Below, piece by piece: positions 62,702 to 64,000 of a stretch of DNA of 64,000 nucleotides. The DNA is taken from assembly GCA_038380435.1 (NCBI GenBank), contig JAWZYU010000001.1:13310001-13374000 (forward strand), in the 5' to 3' direction. A model generated the notes under the pieces. It saw only the letters and a list, made by a program, of their open reading frames with translations. It was not told the DNA's origin and did not search any database. The DNA comes from Ryuthela nishihirai (Eukaryota; Arthropoda; Arachnida; Araneae; Heptathelidae). Positions within the stretch are counted from its first letter, which is position 1; each line of letters begins with the position of its first letter. A program made the position numbers and the translations under genes.

Positions 62702-64000
62702 ATATCATCATCATTTTCAAGCTGTCATGGGCTACGGAGCTCCATCCACATTGTGCAACTTAGTTCTCCAAACACATCTGTCCTGAGCTAAATCTGCTGC
62801 ATCTGGCGACTGTAGACTAATTTTAACACGATTCTGTTTGACATTTCTTCCCCCCCCCCTGCATCCTAGATCTTCCCCTCTTTTTGAGGCCTTCAGGCAC
62901 ACTGTCATGATCCTATTCGCTAATCTACAGTTATCCATACTGGTAATATGGCCAAACCAACGGAGTCTCTCTCTGCACAATATGCTGCTCAAAGGCGGTT
63001 GCCGACTTCTTTGCCTAACCACATCATTATTTACACACAAACTTATGTGGTTCACACAACAAACCGTTGTGAACCACCTAATACGCAAGATACTGCGTAA
63101 GCACCCAGAATCAAAAGCATCAAGCTTCCTGTTATTTTGTTTATAATGCGTCAAAGTTTCACTACCATAACTAACCCTAGAAAGAGCCAAACTAGTATAT
63201 CCGCCTATTTCTCCACACTCTTCATAGATTCTTAAAAGTTCTGGCAGAAATCCCTATTCGTCTGTTAATCTCATGCCGTACGTCACTAGTATCTGCTACA
63301 TAGCTCCCAAGGTAATTAAACTGAGACCACTCAGATTAACTGAACCACAGTCTGCCTGACCAATTTTCATCACTTTAGTTTTCTCTCTGTTCATCACCAA
63401 ACCTACTTTGCTATCAGTCTCATAAACAGCTCAAAATGAAAGAATTTCCCAAAGGGCTAAATCATCAGCAAAATCCGAATCAGAAATTTTCTTATCTCTA
63501 GACCACTTAAGGCCAAAATGCTTCCCTTGCAGTGAATTTCGCATAACATAATCAGTAACCAAACTAAAGAAAAAAGGAGACAAAATGCACCCTTGCCGAA
63601 CACCAGAAGCAATGTTAAACCAATTGCCACAAGCCTTACCAACTCTTAACACGACTCAGTATTACTACAGAGAGCTTTCATTATGCTAACTAACTTGTCT
63701 GGTATTCATACGATCTCACAATCAAACACAAATTATGACGATCAACAGAGTCAAAAGCGTTTTTGAAATCAACAAAGCTAGCAACCAAAGGTTTCTGAAA
63801 CTCTAAACATTTCTCAAGAATCTGCCTGAGTGACAAAATCTGATGTACCCATTTCTACCACTTCTGAATCCACACTACTCATCACGCAATTCTCCATCAA
63901 CTAGATTCTTAATTCTTTTACGCACAGTCATGCAAAGAACTTTATCTGGAACAGAAAGTAGGATGATACCCTTACAGTTATCACAAGAACTGCAATCACC
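62702..64000 (-). pseudogene. RTE-like LINE, RT domain to 3' tail, runs off the window
   Basis: On the minus strand from 64000 downward: a WRGVTLLSVPDKVL-like start of RT (damaged), FVDFKNAFDS-like text, then 63652-63431 with GVRQGCILSPFFFSLVTDYV (RT motif B region) and ISDSDFADDLALW (the catalytic A-D-D box). This is followed by SYVADTSDVRHEINRRIGIS-like text and the C-terminal frame 63190-62732 with CLRSILRIRWF, RERLRWFGHITSMDNCRLAN and AQDRCVWRTKLH. The element ends near 62705 with CATGACAGC and an ATGATGATATC tail. An intact relative would copy its RNA into DNA at a nicked target. Several frameshifts and stops (for example after AFDS and within the 63.3 kb region) show this copy is dead. 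It is the longest LINE copy here, and its 5' part lies beyond the window. Confidence 0.8.

Overview
This window looks like AT-rich, repeat-dominated nuclear DNA from an animal. There is no operon-like packing and no dense coding. The ground is filled with tRNA-derived SINEs, decayed non-LTR and Ty3-type retroelements, hAT-like and Tc1-like MITEs and two large tandem arrays. The Ty3-type gag fragments carry a SCAN-like segment, zinc-knuckle remains and a DSGA protease of a style I associate with arthropods, especially chelicerates (spiders, ticks, scorpions). That taxonomic guess is inference only.

Layout. 1-1.3 kb: two RTE-like LINE fragments pointing apart. 2-5 kb: SINE-A copies, a LINE ORF1 remnant and a long inverted-repeat element interrupted by a SINE and a hAT-like MITE. 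5-12 kb: full-length SINE-B with a 16-bp target-site duplication (TSD), a hAT-like MITE with a perfect 8-bp TSD, and a foldback element with tRNA-like B boxes on both arms. 12.0-12.75 kb: the best protein-coding candidate, a 176-residue acidic protein of unknown function with a nearby poly(A) signal. 13-19 kb: SINE-B carrying a 183-bp tandem expansion, a LINE C-terminal fragment, two SINE-C copies, a palindromic Tc1-type MITE and an RTE-like LINE 3' end. 21.5-24.7 kb: a cluster of SINE-B copies. 25.2-25.9 kb: a probable LTR fragment. 26-32 kb: MITE halves around a perfect palindrome, paired SINE-A copies, a jockey-like RT fragment and an intact palindromic MITE. 34.0-38.1 kb: a 128-bp tandem array that appears to be one hAT-like MITE expanded from inside. 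41.3-46.8 kb: 15 copies of a 373-bp satellite plus a detached sixteenth copy at 47.3 kb. 47.7-50.2 kb: a broken Ty3-type gag-protease element with a duplicated gag segment. 51-61 kb: long hairpins, more SINE and MITE copies, minisatellites and a possible two-exon gene fragment on the minus strand near 61 kb. 62.7-64 kb: an RTE-like LINE with recognisable RT motifs, running off the right edge.

Most open reading frames here are translations of repeats. The long frames in SINE-B and in the 128-bp array recur in every copy and are not genes. Only the 12.0 kb frame and the 61 kb exon pair look like possible host genes; neither matches a family I can name. The most informative features are the internally expanded MITE array, the satellite with its divergent outer copies, and several long or perfect hairpins that could be sources of small RNA. 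SINE-A to SINE-D are working names used only here.
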